Positions 35,601 through 43,660 of a DNA stretch of 64,000 bases are shown here, piece by piece. The stretch is from Bryobacterales bacterium (GTDB lineage: Bacteria; Acidobacteriota; Terriglobia; Bryobacterales; Bryobacteraceae): positions 1 to 64,000 of the forward strand of contig JAFAQY010000102.1 in the NCBI GenBank assembly GCA_019261985.1. The letters are read 5' to 3'. The notes under the pieces were generated by a model that was not told the origin of the DNA, searched no databases, and saw only the letters and a program-made list of their open reading frames with translations. Position 1 is the stretch's first letter, and each line of letters opens with the position of its first letter. The translations under genes were made by a program, and so were the position numbers.

Positions 35601-36361
35601 TAGGCGGTGCCGTGGTATTGATTGGTGCCCGACTTCACGGTCATGTTGTAGAGGCCGCCCCCGGCTGTGCCGTATTCCGGCGCGTAGTTGCTGGTTTGCA
35701 CGGCAACTTCCTGAAGCGCGTCGGCGCTCGGCTGCATTTCCTGCACCGCGAAATTGACGAAATGATTCGTCATGTTCTGGCCTTCAATCCGCATAGCTTC
35801 GGTGCTGGCGGGCGCGCCGTTGACAATCAGCGTGCTATTCGGGGAATAAACCACTCCGGGAATCAGCGTGGTCAAATTGTACGGATTGCGAATACCGGAA
35901 CTGCCGGAGTTCGCGCCGCCGATTCCGAGAATCGGCAAGTTGACCAGGCTTTCAGCGTTCACGTTGTGCGCCAGGTCGCCGGTCTCGGTTTTAAGAAGCG
36001 ACGCTTCGGCCGTGACCGTGACCGATTCCCCCGACGCTCCCACTTCCAACTTGGCGTCTTCGCGCACAACCTGCGCGGCCGGAACCTGCATTTTGCTGTG
36101 CACATACGTTTTGAAGCCCGTCACCATGACGGTTACCTCGTATGTGCCGGGCGGCAACTGCGTCAGCGTGTAGTTGCCGGTGCTGGTGGTTTGGGCCGGA
36201 TAGACGATGCCGGTATCGGTGTTTTTAGCCGTTACCGATGCGTTTGCAATAACTGCCCCGGTTTGATCTGTAACCGTTCCTGTGATCGTCCCGGTTCCCG
36301 CTTGTCCAAATGCGGTTGCCGCGGCGAGAATTGTCCCCGCGAGACACACGTATAACTTCAT
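32675..36361 (-). CDS. TonB-dependent receptor with carboxypeptidase-regulatory domain (Oar-like)
   Basis: A 1228-residue outer-membrane protein. The signal peptide (MKLYVCLAGTILAAATAFGQ) is followed by a CarboxypepD_reg-like beta sandwich (GTGTITGTVTDQTGAVIANASVTAKN to about residue 105), a plug domain (IPGVVYSPNSTLIVNGAPASTEAMRIEGQ), and a long beta barrel ending in LPRTGTLIARFSF with a terminal Phe. This design is typical of acidobacterial and Bacteroidota receptors for large substrates such as oligosaccharides or peptides; the substrate is unknown. Two CxC pairs (TCHC at about 34181-34189, NCHC at about 33098-33106) are shared with its paralog at 39012. Confidence 0.9.
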   Translation of the reverse strand: MKLYVCLAGTILAAATAFGQAGTGTITGTVTDQTGAVIANASVTAKNTDTGIVYPAQTTSTGNYTLTQLPPGTYEVTVMVTGFKTYVHSKMQVPAAQVVREDAKLEVGASGESVTVTAEASLLKTETGDLAHNVNAESLVNLPILGIGGANSGSSGIRNPYNLTTLIPGVVYSPNSTLIVNGAPASTEAMRIEGQNMTNHFVNFAVQEMQPSADALQEVAVQTSNYAPEYGTAGGGLYNMTVKSGTNQYHGTAYNYFVNEDLNAAYPFTLDPAGNKFRPRNRRNDYGGTLGGPVVIPKIYNGHDRTFFFFNWEQFLESSNITFPLTLPNAAYRSGDFSAISPNGTCSLCAQLGIPTAPLAKDANGNPIYANEIYDPLTRNPANGTALPFAGNIIPANRLDPVSLKIQSLFPLPTSNSLTQNGSGSNSSNRNTIIPALKIDHSIGSKAKLSWYWSRTVTDSQYSTPNGNADGLPPEITNARGTFFHYWITALNFDYTITPTVLLHLGGGYNQIRGYDDAPYLTFNAQQQLGLSGFEQNRNFPYVSGMVATTGPQAALGGMQSVGTAIGIQGHPIPQEMPTFNANTTWVKENHTYKFGMEGYLQGSVQRPFGAVLLSTGTNATSLPLGGLNLAGQSIGFGYASFLLGDYNSIQQSAPADYHLGKQQWSLFAQDSWKVSRKLTFNYGVRWDYGTVQTETYGRAGFLGINTPNPSAGGRPGATIYGATCHCSYANNYPYAIGPRIGGAYQITPKTVIRGGWGLVYGFVPDLNISPPLVGINQPGGINPFVSLGTGAPIPQPVFPTLDPGVYPTVPGSTNSAPTAVDRNAGRPPRQNQWSIGVQHEFFNNVVLEASYVGNRGVWWTGTGAGANLGLLQQISPATFAAYGLNPYTNPADDAFLTNVVTSPAVIQKYGHPLLPYGGFNGTVLQALEAYPQFATAGIFGGAYAVTGAPTGKTWYDALQVKGTKRFSRGLQATATFTWSKALVNTRQDFFNPDSSTKTLQTTDQPFLFNANIVYTVPKLFDHPSALSWAVRDWQFGAFVQYGSGFPLTPPSVTNGALNPLSLVNGSTSYMLRVPGQPLYLKDLNCHCVNPYFDQVLNPAAWVNPQNGQWGTNALYGDFRAARRPQENFNIARNFRITERVNLQIRAEFVNIFNRTYLGVPSTTNPLAPVSHNALGQITGGFGTINATVPPHTNTIPTAPTTVNGTCSSANALCGLPRTGTLIARFSF

Positions 36362-36561
36362 GGTACGTAGACCCCTTTACTTCGTCCTTCACGCTCGGAG
36401 GACGAAAATACGCGTGCTAGCGGAAGCCGCCCGGTCTACTGAACCCCTAAACGTGAAGCTGTTCTGCTGAGGGGTGACGCACGAACGCCTTCAAACGTTT
36501 CATCCAGCCTGAACTTTATTCGCGCTATTTTTTCGGCGCTGCCTGTTTTTCGGCGGTGGCT

Positions 36562-38157
36562 ATGATGAAGGCAGTGGCCAATACATTTGACGTCATTATT
36601 GTCGGGGGTGGCCATAATGGCCTGGTTACGGCAGCGTACCTCGTGCGCGCCGGGCGCCGGGTACTAGTCCTCGAAACCCGTGAGTTAGTGGGCGGCTGCG
36701 CTGTAACCGAAGAGGTCTGGCCGGGCTTCAAAGTCTCCACGGCGTCCTATCTGGCTAGCCTTTTGCAGCAGAAGGTGATCCGCGATTTGGAGCTGGAGCG
36801 CTTCGGCTATAAAATCGATGCGAAGGACCCCGCTTTCTTCTCTCCTTTTCCCGATGGCCGCTACTTCTTTATGTGGCAGGACCGCGCTAAGACGCTGGCC
36901 GAGATCGCCAAATTTTCCCCTCGCGATGCCGAAGCGTACCCGAAATACGAAGATCGTCTGGAGCGGCTCGCGCAAGTTGCGGAATCGCTGCTGCTCACCA
37001 CGCCTCCGAATTTTCCGCCCAGCGGGGCTGGCGATTTTATCGAGTATTTAAAGCTGGCAGGCCGCATGCGCGGGCTTTCCAAGAAGGAAGTCGTCAGCTT
37101 GGTGAAGATTTTCACCCAGAGCGCCGCGGATTTCCTCGATGAATGGTTCGAATCCGAGCAGGTTAAGGTTACGCTCGCAACCGACGGAGTTATCGGCGCG
37201 AACGGTGGCCCGCGCTCCCCGGGCACGGCTTATATTCTGCTGCACCACTGCATGGGCGGCGTCGGCGGCCACCGTGGATTGTGGGGCTTCGTGCGCGGTG
37301 GGATGGGCGCGGTTTCAAATGCCATCGCAGATTCGGCGAAGAGCAAGGGCGCGGTGATCCGTACCAATGCAACCGTCTCGAAAATCCTGGTGCGCGATGG
37401 GCGGGCTTATGGGGTAGCGCTGGCGGAAGGAGAGGAGATCCGGGCAAAGATCGTCGCCAGCAATCTCGATCCCAAGAAGACGTTTCTCGAGCTCCTGAAT
37501 CCTTCCGATCTCGATCCGGACTTCGTGGATGGCATCCGCAAATTCCGCATCGAAGGGACGTCGCTGAAAATGAATCTGGCCCTCCGCGGATTGCCCGAAT
37601 TCACCGCGCTGCCGGGAGCGCCCGGCCCTCAGCATCGCGCGACCATGCACATCTGCCCTTCGGTCGAATATATTGAGCGCGCTTGGGACGATGCGAAATA
37701 TGGGCGCCCCTCTCAGTCTCCCTTGATCGAGATGACCATCCCCACCATGTATGACCCGACCCTCGCCCCGCAAGGCCATCACATCATGGGGATCTTTCTG
37801 CAATATGCTCCCTACACTTTGCGCGACTCCAATTGGGACCGCGAGCGCAAGCGCTACACAGAACGAATCCTCGACGTGATCGAAGAGTACTGTCCCAACA
37901 TTCGATCCATCATCGTCGACAAGCAGACGCTCACGCCGCTCGACCTGGAACGCCGTTTCCACATCACCGGCGGCAACATATTCCACGGCGAAATGAGCCT
38001 GGATCAGATGTTCGTGCTGCGCCCACTAGCCGGTTGGGCGCGTTACAGGACTCCCGTGAAAGGCTTGTATCTATGCGGCTCCGGCGCGCACCCGGGTGGC
38101 GGCGTGATGGGCGCCCCCGGCCACAACGCCGCGCGGGAGATTATGAGGGACTCCTGA
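36562..38157 (+). CDS. FAD-dependent phytoene desaturase-like oxidoreductase (PYROXD2 type)
   Basis: A 531-residue flavoprotein. The N-terminal dinucleotide site is DVIIVGGGHNGLVTAAYLVRAGRRVLVLE, directly followed by GGCAVTEEVWPGFKVSTASYL. The C-terminal FAD-contact region is GLYLCGSGAHPGGGVMGAPGHNAAREI, the hallmark of the carotenoid desaturase / PYROXD2 branch. Physiological substrates of the PYROXD2 branch are poorly defined. The ATG at 36562 is preferred to a GTG two codons earlier. A diverged copy of its last ~40 bases recurs at 38842-38888, beyond the toxin-antitoxin module. It is divergent from the TonB receptor. Confidence 0.87.
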   Translation: MMKAVANTFDVIIVGGGHNGLVTAAYLVRAGRRVLVLETRELVGGCAVTEEVWPGFKVSTASYLASLLQQKVIRDLELERFGYKIDAKDPAFFSPFPDGRYFFMWQDRAKTLAEIAKFSPRDAEAYPKYEDRLERLAQVAESLLLTTPPNFPPSGAGDFIEYLKLAGRMRGLSKKEVVSLVKIFTQSAADFLDEWFESEQVKVTLATDGVIGANGGPRSPGTAYILLHHCMGGVGGHRGLWGFVRGGMGAVSNAIADSAKSKGAVIRTNATVSKILVRDGRAYGVALAEGEEIRAKIVASNLDPKKTFLELLNPSDLDPDFVDGIRKFRIEGTSLKMNLALRGLPEFTALPGAPGPQHRATMHICPSVEYIERAWDDAKYGRPSQSPLIEMTIPTMYDPTLAPQGHHIMGIFLQYAPYTLRDSNWDRERKRYTERILDVIEEYCPNIRSIIVDKQTLTPLDLERRFHITGGNIFHGEMSLDQMFVLRPLAGWARYRTPVKGLYLCGSGAHPGGGVMGAPGHNAAREIMRDS

Positions 38158-38183
38158 AGTAAGCGCTATACTACAACTGCCGT

Positions 38184-38495
38184 ATGCCTCAGGAGTACGT
38201 CGAGAAACGCGATGATAGCCTTTACGTGAGTGGAACTCGCGTGTCACCGGACTCGCTCGTGCATTCGTTCCTTCAGGGCGATTCGCCGGAAGACATCGTT
38301 GAGTCCTTTCCGGCTGTAAATCTCGAGCAGGTGTTTGGAGCGCTGGCGTATTACCTGGCGAATCGTGTAGATGTCGAAGCTCACCTTGAAAAGGGGAGGG
38401 CTGATTTTGCGCGGCTCCGGGAGGAAGCGCGGCGCAAGCGTCCTGAGTTTTATGCCAGGCTGGAGGCTGCGTGCCACACACTTAATTCCCGGTGA
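38184..38495 (+). CDS. DUF433 family antitoxin
   Basis: A 103-residue protein with the DUF433 pattern SGTRVSPDSLVHSFLQGDSPEDIVESFPAVNLEQVFGALAYYLANR, a small winged helix-like domain that pairs with DUF5615 PIN-like toxins (VapB45 type), and a charged tail (HLEKGRADFARLREEARRKRPEF). The start follows the desaturase stop by 26 bases. Its stop overlaps a GTG (38492) that begins the broken toxin gene. It looks intact, so a solitary antitoxin may remain. Confidence 0.8.
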   Translation: MPQEYVEKRDDSLYVSGTRVSPDSLVHSFLQGDSPEDIVESFPAVNLEQVFGALAYYLANRVDVEAHLEKGRADFARLREEARRKRPEFYARLEAACHTLNSR

Positions 38496-38841
38496 GGCCA
38501 CGCTTTCAGGCGGACGCTGATTTTAATCGCAAAATCGTCATTGGCTTGCGGCGCAGAGAGCCCGCAATCGATTTTAGGACGCCCGCGAAGGTGGTGTTAT
38601 AGGCATACCGGACTCGGAGGTTCTTAGGGGAGCAGCCTCTTCGGATCGTATCCTGGTGACACACGATCGCAGTACGATGCCCCGCCATTTTGGAAAATTC
38701 ATAACGCATGCTTCCAGTCCAGGTTTGATCATCGTTCCGCAAGCTCCAAACATCGGTGAAATCATCGACGATCTTCTGATTGTTTGGGCGGCATCAGAGG
38801 CCAAGGAATGGCGGAACGACATCGGTTTTTTGCCGCTATAG
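38492..38841 (+). pseudogene. DUF5615 PIN-like toxin, frameshifted
   Basis: Two frames join into one DUF5615 protein. From GTG at 38492 the first part reads RPRFQADADFNRKIVIGLRRREPAIDF and stops at TAG (38600-38602). In the next frame it continues as GIPDSEVLRGAASSDRILVTHDRST and ends SEAKEWRNDIGFLPL at 38841. Adding one base near 38597-38600 gives a complete ~116-residue toxin of normal family length, including the conserved acidic residues DADFN, LVTHD and the C-terminal EWRN. The GTGA overlap with the antitoxin is preserved. Either the toxin is dead or the assembly lacks one base. Confidence 0.8.
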
Positions 38842-38888
38842 GCCAGCACCCGGCCACAACGCCCCGCGAGATCCTGTGTGATTCCTAA
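38842..38888 (+). other. Diverged copy of the 3' end of the desaturase gene
   Basis: GGCCACAACGCC is identical to the desaturase gene at 38119-38130. After a 2-base gap, GAGATCCTGTGTGATTCCTAA matches 15 of 21 bases of the authentic end GAGATTATGAGGGACTCCTGA. In protein terms both read GHNA...REI(M/L)xDS-stop, with the frame broken in the copy. It lies immediately after the toxin-antitoxin module, so the module is bracketed by the true gene end and this remnant. The rest of the gap to 39011 shows no gene. Confidence 0.6.
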
Positions 38889-39011
38889 TCGCAAAACCTT
38901 CGCGGTTGGTATAAGATCATTCAATCCGAATTTCTGCCGGCGAGCGCATCGTACTTGTCTGTGCTCCCAAAAAAACGGATAGGGGCAAGACGTTTAGCGA
39001 AAGGAAAATGA

Positions 39012-42000
39012 ATGCGGTATCTGCTTGTGGGGTGTGCGCTATCGATTCTCGTAATGGCGGCGTGGGGGCAAACTGCGACAGGTATTATTACGGGCACAGT
39101 TGCCGATCCGGGAGGAGCGGTGGTCGCGAACGCCCCACTGCAGCTGAGGAACAGTGAAACAGGAACCACTTATCAAGTCGCTTCCAGTTCAACCGGGAAT
39201 TTCACGTTTTCACAACTCCCGGCCGGCACATACGCACTGACGGCTTCCATTTCCGGGTTTAAGACCTACGTCCGGCAGAACCTTGCAGTTTTGGCCGCGC
39301 AGACGATCAGGGTCGATCTAATCCTTGAAGTCGGCACCGCGCAGGAGTCTGTGACGATCTCGGCCGAGGCCCCGATGTTAAGCACCGAAAGCGCCGCGGT
39401 CAACTCCAACGTCACCACCGATCGCCTTAATGAATTGCCGGTCTTGGGCGTCGGACCAGCCACGGCAAGCACGCACGGGGTTCGCAATCCGCTTGCGTCA
39501 TCGGTGCTATCCGCCGGCGTCTTTTGGGTCCCGAACACCTCCATGCGCGTCAATGGCGCGCCGACCAACACGTTCGGCATCAAGCTCGACGGCCAGGACA
39601 TTACGAATGGTGTGAATACCTCGACCGCGCAGGCGCAGACACAGCCGAGCGTGGATGCACTTGATGAGGTCACAATCCAAGCTTCCAATTACGCCGCGGA
39701 ATTCGGGCAGGCCGGCTCCGGTTTGATTCAGTACACCACTCGCTCTGGCACGAATTCCTTCCACGGCTCCGCATATGACTACTTCGTGAACGAAGCATTG
39801 AACGCGCACCAATCTTTCGATCACGCGCGCAATCGCGCGCGGCGCAACGATTTTGGCGGCACCCTGGGAGGTCCGATCGTTATTCCGAAGCTGTACAACG
39901 GGCATGACCGCACGTTCTTTTTTTTCGGTTATGAACAATTCCGGGAAGCGACCATCGTAAGCAACCAGATCACAACCGTCCCAACCACTGCATACCGGCA
40001 GGGCGATTTTTCGGGTCTGCTGACGGGGCGAGCCTTTACCGGCGCGCTGTCCGTCGACGGCTTGGGACAGAAGATGATGGAGGGTCAAATTTTCGATCCG
40101 CTGACTGAGACCCTCACGCCCACCGGCCGCGCGCGCCAGCAGTTCCCGGGAAATAAAATTCCTCTGACGCGATTCGATCCCGCCGCGGTCAAACTACAGA
40201 ACCTGATCCCGCTGCCGGACCTCGGGCCGGCCACGCAGTTAATCAACAATTATGTGAATCCGTTCCCCAGCGACCGTGTCACGCCGATTCCTTCCATCAA
40301 AGTCGATCACTCGATCAGCACCAAGCTGAAGATCTCGGGATATTTCTCCTCGACGACGACGGAAGTTGAGTACTCGCCGGGTGGGTTCGCGCTCTCGGAA
40401 GGGTTTCCTGACACCATCACGCAGACGCGCGGGACCTATATTTATTCGCGAACCTATCGCGGCAATTTGGATTACACCGTAACGCCGACCGTGCTGCTGC
40501 ATTTCGGCGCGGGCTATATTGTGAACGATTTTCGCGACACGGCGCCGATTACGAATTTCGATATGGCCGGAGTTTTGGGAATTACGGGCGGCACTCTCGG
40601 GCCGAATAACGGCGCGCGCGTTCCTATTTGGCAGGGCCTGTTAGGGCCGAACAGCTCCGGCGGTGTTGCTGTTATGGGTCCGCTTACCGGACAGGTGCGG
40701 GCGCTATTACAACGGCCGACAGGCAACGTGAGCTTAGCTTGGGTAAGGGGCAACCACAGCTACAAATTTGGCGGCGAAATCCGGTTCGACGGCTACCCGA
40801 CGCATACGGTGAGCAATACCAGCGGGAACTTCACGTTCAGCACCGATCAGACCACCAACCCGTTTTTTCAGGGCCAAGCGCTCCAGGGACTTTATGCGGG
40901 ATTCCCTTATGCAAGCCTCTTGCTTGGCCGCGTGAGCAATGTGACGCTGGCGCAGCCAACAGACACCCGCGGCGGGCGCGGGTTTTATGCCTGGTACGCG
41001 CAGGACACCTGGAAGATCACTCGCAGGCTAACGCTCGATTACGGGCTTCGATGGGACCTGTTCACGTATCCGAGGGAACAATACGGGCGTGCTCCGAGTT
41101 TTGCGCCGGCGCTAGCGAATCCCACGGCGGGCGGCCATCCGGGCGCCACGATTTTCGAAGCTACTTGCAACTGCCGCTTCGCGAACAACTATCCTTGGGC
41201 GTACGCGCCGCGTGTGGGAGCGTCTTATCAGGTGCTCCCCAAAACGGTGCTTCGCGGCGCTTTCGGATTGAGTTACTCCATGTCTCAGGGCGGCGGCCAG
41301 GGGGCGGCCGGCGCGAATGCAAGCGCCATTAATCCCAACTTTGCCGATCCCGCGATGATTCTCAGCCAGGGCATCCCGCTCCAGCCGGCGTGGCCTGACC
41401 TGCGCGCCGGTCTGTATCCAACCGCCGGGACCACGGGAGCTCCGCCGGTGGTCGATCAGAACTATGGCCGCCCGGCTCGCCTATGGCAGTGGAACGTGGG
41501 TCTTCAGCGGCAGATCACGAACGACTTAGTCGTAGAAGCCAGCTACGTCGGCAATCGCGGCGTTTGGTGGCGGAGCGCCTCTTTAGTGGACTACAACGCC
41601 TTAACACCGCAAGGGCTGCTGAGCCAGTATGGCCTGGATTGGAGCAATCCGTCGGACCGGGCGATTCTGGCCGCGCAACTGAATAGCCCCGCGGCCGGCC
41701 GGTTCCAGAACAAGATTCCGTATGCCGGATTTCCGGTGACGTCTACCGTAGCGCAGTCGCTGCGCCCGTTTCCGCAGTTCAGCAGCACTCTGGTAGCCAC
41801 TGGCGCGCCTCTGGGCAAAACCTGGTACGACGCGCTCCAGCTCAAAGCGACCAAGCGCCTGTCGCATGGCCTGGACTTCACCTGGACATATACTCGCTCG
41901 AAGGAGCTGCAGTTGGGCGCCGAAGATTACACCGGATTGGGCGTCATCAATGACGTTTTCAATCGCGATAACAACAAGCAGCTTTCTGCGTCCTCGAGAC

Positions 42001-42614
42001 CTAACTGGATGGCCATGGCGTTCAACTATTCAACGCCGAGGTGGGGCCCGAGTCGCTGGATGCAATACGCGGTGCGCGATTGGATGGTTGGCGCCGTCTT
42101 ACAGTACGGAAGCGGGTTGCCGATCCAGTCGCCGCTGAATATCAGTAACAACAATTCCAGCACTTTGCTTCGCGGGACCTGGGCCACCCGCGTGCCAGGA
42201 CAGCCGCTCTTCTTGAAGGACCTCAATTGCCACTGCTTCGACCCGAGCACCACGATCGTCCTGAATCCCGCGGCCTGGACCGATACTCCCAATGGCCAGT
42301 GGAGCCCCTCCGCTGCCTATTACAACGACTTCCGCTATCAGCGGCGCCCATCGGAACTCGCGAGCATCGGCCGCACATTCCGGATGCGGGAGCGGATGAC
42401 GTTCCAAATCCGCGCGGAGTTCAATAATATTTTCAATCGGACATTATTCCTAAACACCACAGCCGGCACATACGTGAACCCTAGTACGACGCGAAATGCG
42501 GCCATCGTCCGCGCGCCGGATGGGCGCTATACAAGCGGCTTTGGGACGATCAATACTACGGGGGTCGTGGCAGGTGAGAGACAGGGCACAATAGTAGGCC
42601 GCCTCCAGTTTTAA
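39012..42614 (+). CDS. TonB-dependent receptor with carboxypeptidase-regulatory domain (Oar-like), paralog
   Basis: A 1200-residue outer-membrane receptor built like the gene at 32675-36361: signal peptide MRYLLVGCALSILVMAAWGQ, beta-sandwich ATGIITGTVADPGGAVVANAPLQLRN, plug (VFWVPNTSMRVNGAPTNTFGIKLDGQD), and a barrel ending in RQGTIVGRLQF with a terminal Phe. Stretches such as YNGHDRTFFFFGYEQF, WYAQDTWKITRRLTLDYGLRWD and VVEASYVGNRGVWW are near-identical in both. The CxC pairs (TCNC at 41163-41174, NCHC at 42225-42236) are shared as well. It imports or binds an unknown large substrate with TonB energy. Confidence 0.9.
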   Translation: MRYLLVGCALSILVMAAWGQTATGIITGTVADPGGAVVANAPLQLRNSETGTTYQVASSSTGNFTFSQLPAGTYALTASISGFKTYVRQNLAVLAAQTIRVDLILEVGTAQESVTISAEAPMLSTESAAVNSNVTTDRLNELPVLGVGPATASTHGVRNPLASSVLSAGVFWVPNTSMRVNGAPTNTFGIKLDGQDITNGVNTSTAQAQTQPSVDALDEVTIQASNYAAEFGQAGSGLIQYTTRSGTNSFHGSAYDYFVNEALNAHQSFDHARNRARRNDFGGTLGGPIVIPKLYNGHDRTFFFFGYEQFREATIVSNQITTVPTTAYRQGDFSGLLTGRAFTGALSVDGLGQKMMEGQIFDPLTETLTPTGRARQQFPGNKIPLTRFDPAAVKLQNLIPLPDLGPATQLINNYVNPFPSDRVTPIPSIKVDHSISTKLKISGYFSSTTTEVEYSPGGFALSEGFPDTITQTRGTYIYSRTYRGNLDYTVTPTVLLHFGAGYIVNDFRDTAPITNFDMAGVLGITGGTLGPNNGARVPIWQGLLGPNSSGGVAVMGPLTGQVRALLQRPTGNVSLAWVRGNHSYKFGGEIRFDGYPTHTVSNTSGNFTFSTDQTTNPFFQGQALQGLYAGFPYASLLLGRVSNVTLAQPTDTRGGRGFYAWYAQDTWKITRRLTLDYGLRWDLFTYPREQYGRAPSFAPALANPTAGGHPGATIFEATCNCRFANNYPWAYAPRVGASYQVLPKTVLRGAFGLSYSMSQGGGQGAAGANASAINPNFADPAMILSQGIPLQPAWPDLRAGLYPTAGTTGAPPVVDQNYGRPARLWQWNVGLQRQITNDLVVEASYVGNRGVWWRSASLVDYNALTPQGLLSQYGLDWSNPSDRAILAAQLNSPAAGRFQNKIPYAGFPVTSTVAQSLRPFPQFSSTLVATGAPLGKTWYDALQLKATKRLSHGLDFTWTYTRSKELQLGAEDYTGLGVINDVFNRDNNKQLSASSRPNWMAMAFNYSTPRWGPSRWMQYAVRDWMVGAVLQYGSGLPIQSPLNISNNNSSTLLRGTWATRVPGQPLFLKDLNCHCFDPSTTIVLNPAAWTDTPNGQWSPSAAYYNDFRYQRRPSELASIGRTFRMRERMTFQIRAEFNNIFNRTLFLNTTAGTYVNPSTTRNAAIVRAPDGRYTSGFGTINTTGVVAGERQGTIVGRLQF

Positions 42615-42617
42615 TTT

Positions 42618-42656
42618 GTGGGGCAGGCTTGAGCCTGCGGCGGGCTTCAGCCCGCC
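42618..42656. repeat. GC hairpin intergenic repeat, copy 7
   Basis: GTGGGGCAGGCTTGAGCCTG continues as CGGCGGGCTTCAGCCCGCC: two perfect or near-perfect hairpins side by side, the cleanest short form of the family. It begins 4 bases after the TonB receptor stop codon. Confidence 0.8.
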
Positions 42657-42709
42657 AGAGCGCCGCAATTATCGCCAGGCGCCCAACAACATCGCGGTAG
42701 TCTCGAAAC

Positions 42710-43660
42710 ATGACGACTCCGCCCCATCCCACCCCGCCGGCCTTCGACCCGGGTTTAACCCAGCAGTACACTGGAGCGCTCCTCCGCACCATCAACAAAG
42801 ATGGGAGCTTCAATGTCTACCGAAAAGGATTTCGCGCGGCTGCGGGGAGCGCCTACGTTGCACTCGTGCGTATGTCATGGCCCCGTTTTCTGGGCCTTGT
42901 CGTACTGGCATACCTGGTAGCGAACAGTATCTTCGCGATCATTTACACCGAGCTCGGGCGCGACTCGGTCCACGCGAGCGAACGCAACCCCGGGCTATCG
43001 TCGTTCGCGGAAGATTTTTTCTTCAGCGCCCAAACGCTCACCACCGTGGGTTACGGCTCGGAATATCCATTTGGCTTGGCGGCGAGCATGGTCGCGTCGT
43101 TTGAGGCTGCGATTGGGCTTGCCGGGTTCGCCTTAGCCACGGGTTTGATCTTCGCGCGCTTCTCCCGACCCAGCGCGCGCCTGGTGTTCAGCGACAAGAT
43201 GGTGGTCGCGCCCTATCGCGGCATCACCAGTCTGCAATTCCGCATCGCGAACCAGCGCAACAATGTGCTGGTGGATGTCCAGGCCGAACTGATGCTGATG
43301 ACCGTCGAGCGCGACGCCAACGGTCAGCTCAAACGTAACTTCACGGAGCTTCCGATGGAGCGCAAAGGCATCAATTTCCTCGCCCTCACCTGGACAGTGG
43401 TGCATCCGATCGATGACCGCAGTCCGCTGTTCGGGAAAGCCCGCGAGGACATGCAGCGGCTGCAAGCCGAATTGCTTATATTGATTCGCGGTTTCGACGA
43501 CGCCTTCTCGCAGGTCGTGCACGCGCGATATTCGTATCGCTGGGATGAGATTGAGTGGTCCGCGCGCTTTGCTCCAGCTTTCGACGTGTCCGATGCGGGG
43601 TATTTGATTTTGGATGTGGGACGGGTCGGAGAAATTTTGCGCATTCAGGCGGCAAATTGA
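42710..43660 (+). CDS. Inward-rectifier-type potassium channel (KirBac family)
   Basis: A 316-residue channel subunit. The first membrane helix is FLGLVVLAYLVANSIFAIIYTEL, the pore helix and selectivity filter are FFFSAQTLTTVGYGSEYPFG (TVGYG), and the second helix is MVASFEAAIGLAGFALATGLIFARFSRP. Next come the Kir cytoplasmic immunoglobulin-like domain (ARLVFSDKMVVAPYRGITSLQFRIANQRNNVLVDVQAELML) and a C-terminal sheet with VVHARYSYRWDEIEW. KirBac channels are inner-membrane tetramers gated by lipids and ions. The 3' end overlaps the end of the convergent mcrC-like gene by 16 bp. Confidence 0.92.
   Translation: MTTPPHPTPPAFDPGLTQQYTGALLRTINKDGSFNVYRKGFRAAAGSAYVALVRMSWPRFLGLVVLAYLVANSIFAIIYTELGRDSVHASERNPGLSSFAEDFFFSAQTLTTVGYGSEYPFGLAASMVASFEAAIGLAGFALATGLIFARFSRPSARLVFSDKMVVAPYRGITSLQFRIANQRNNVLVDVQAELMLMTVERDANGQLKRNFTELPMERKGINFLALTWTVVHPIDDRSPLFGKAREDMQRLQAELLILIRGFDDAFSQVVHARYSYRWDEIEWSARFAPAFDVSDAGYLILDVGRVGEILRIQAAN

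Noticed and set aside
33842-36355. Long plus-strand open frames (33842-34855, 35453-36355) across the minus-strand TonB receptor
   Set aside because: They are antisense to a clear 1228-residue receptor, have arginine-rich composition typical of GC-rich shadow frames, and show no family motif.
37145-37160. tRNA T-arm-like GGTTCGAATCC
   Set aside because: It lies inside the desaturase coding sequence and no acceptor or anticodon stem surrounds it.
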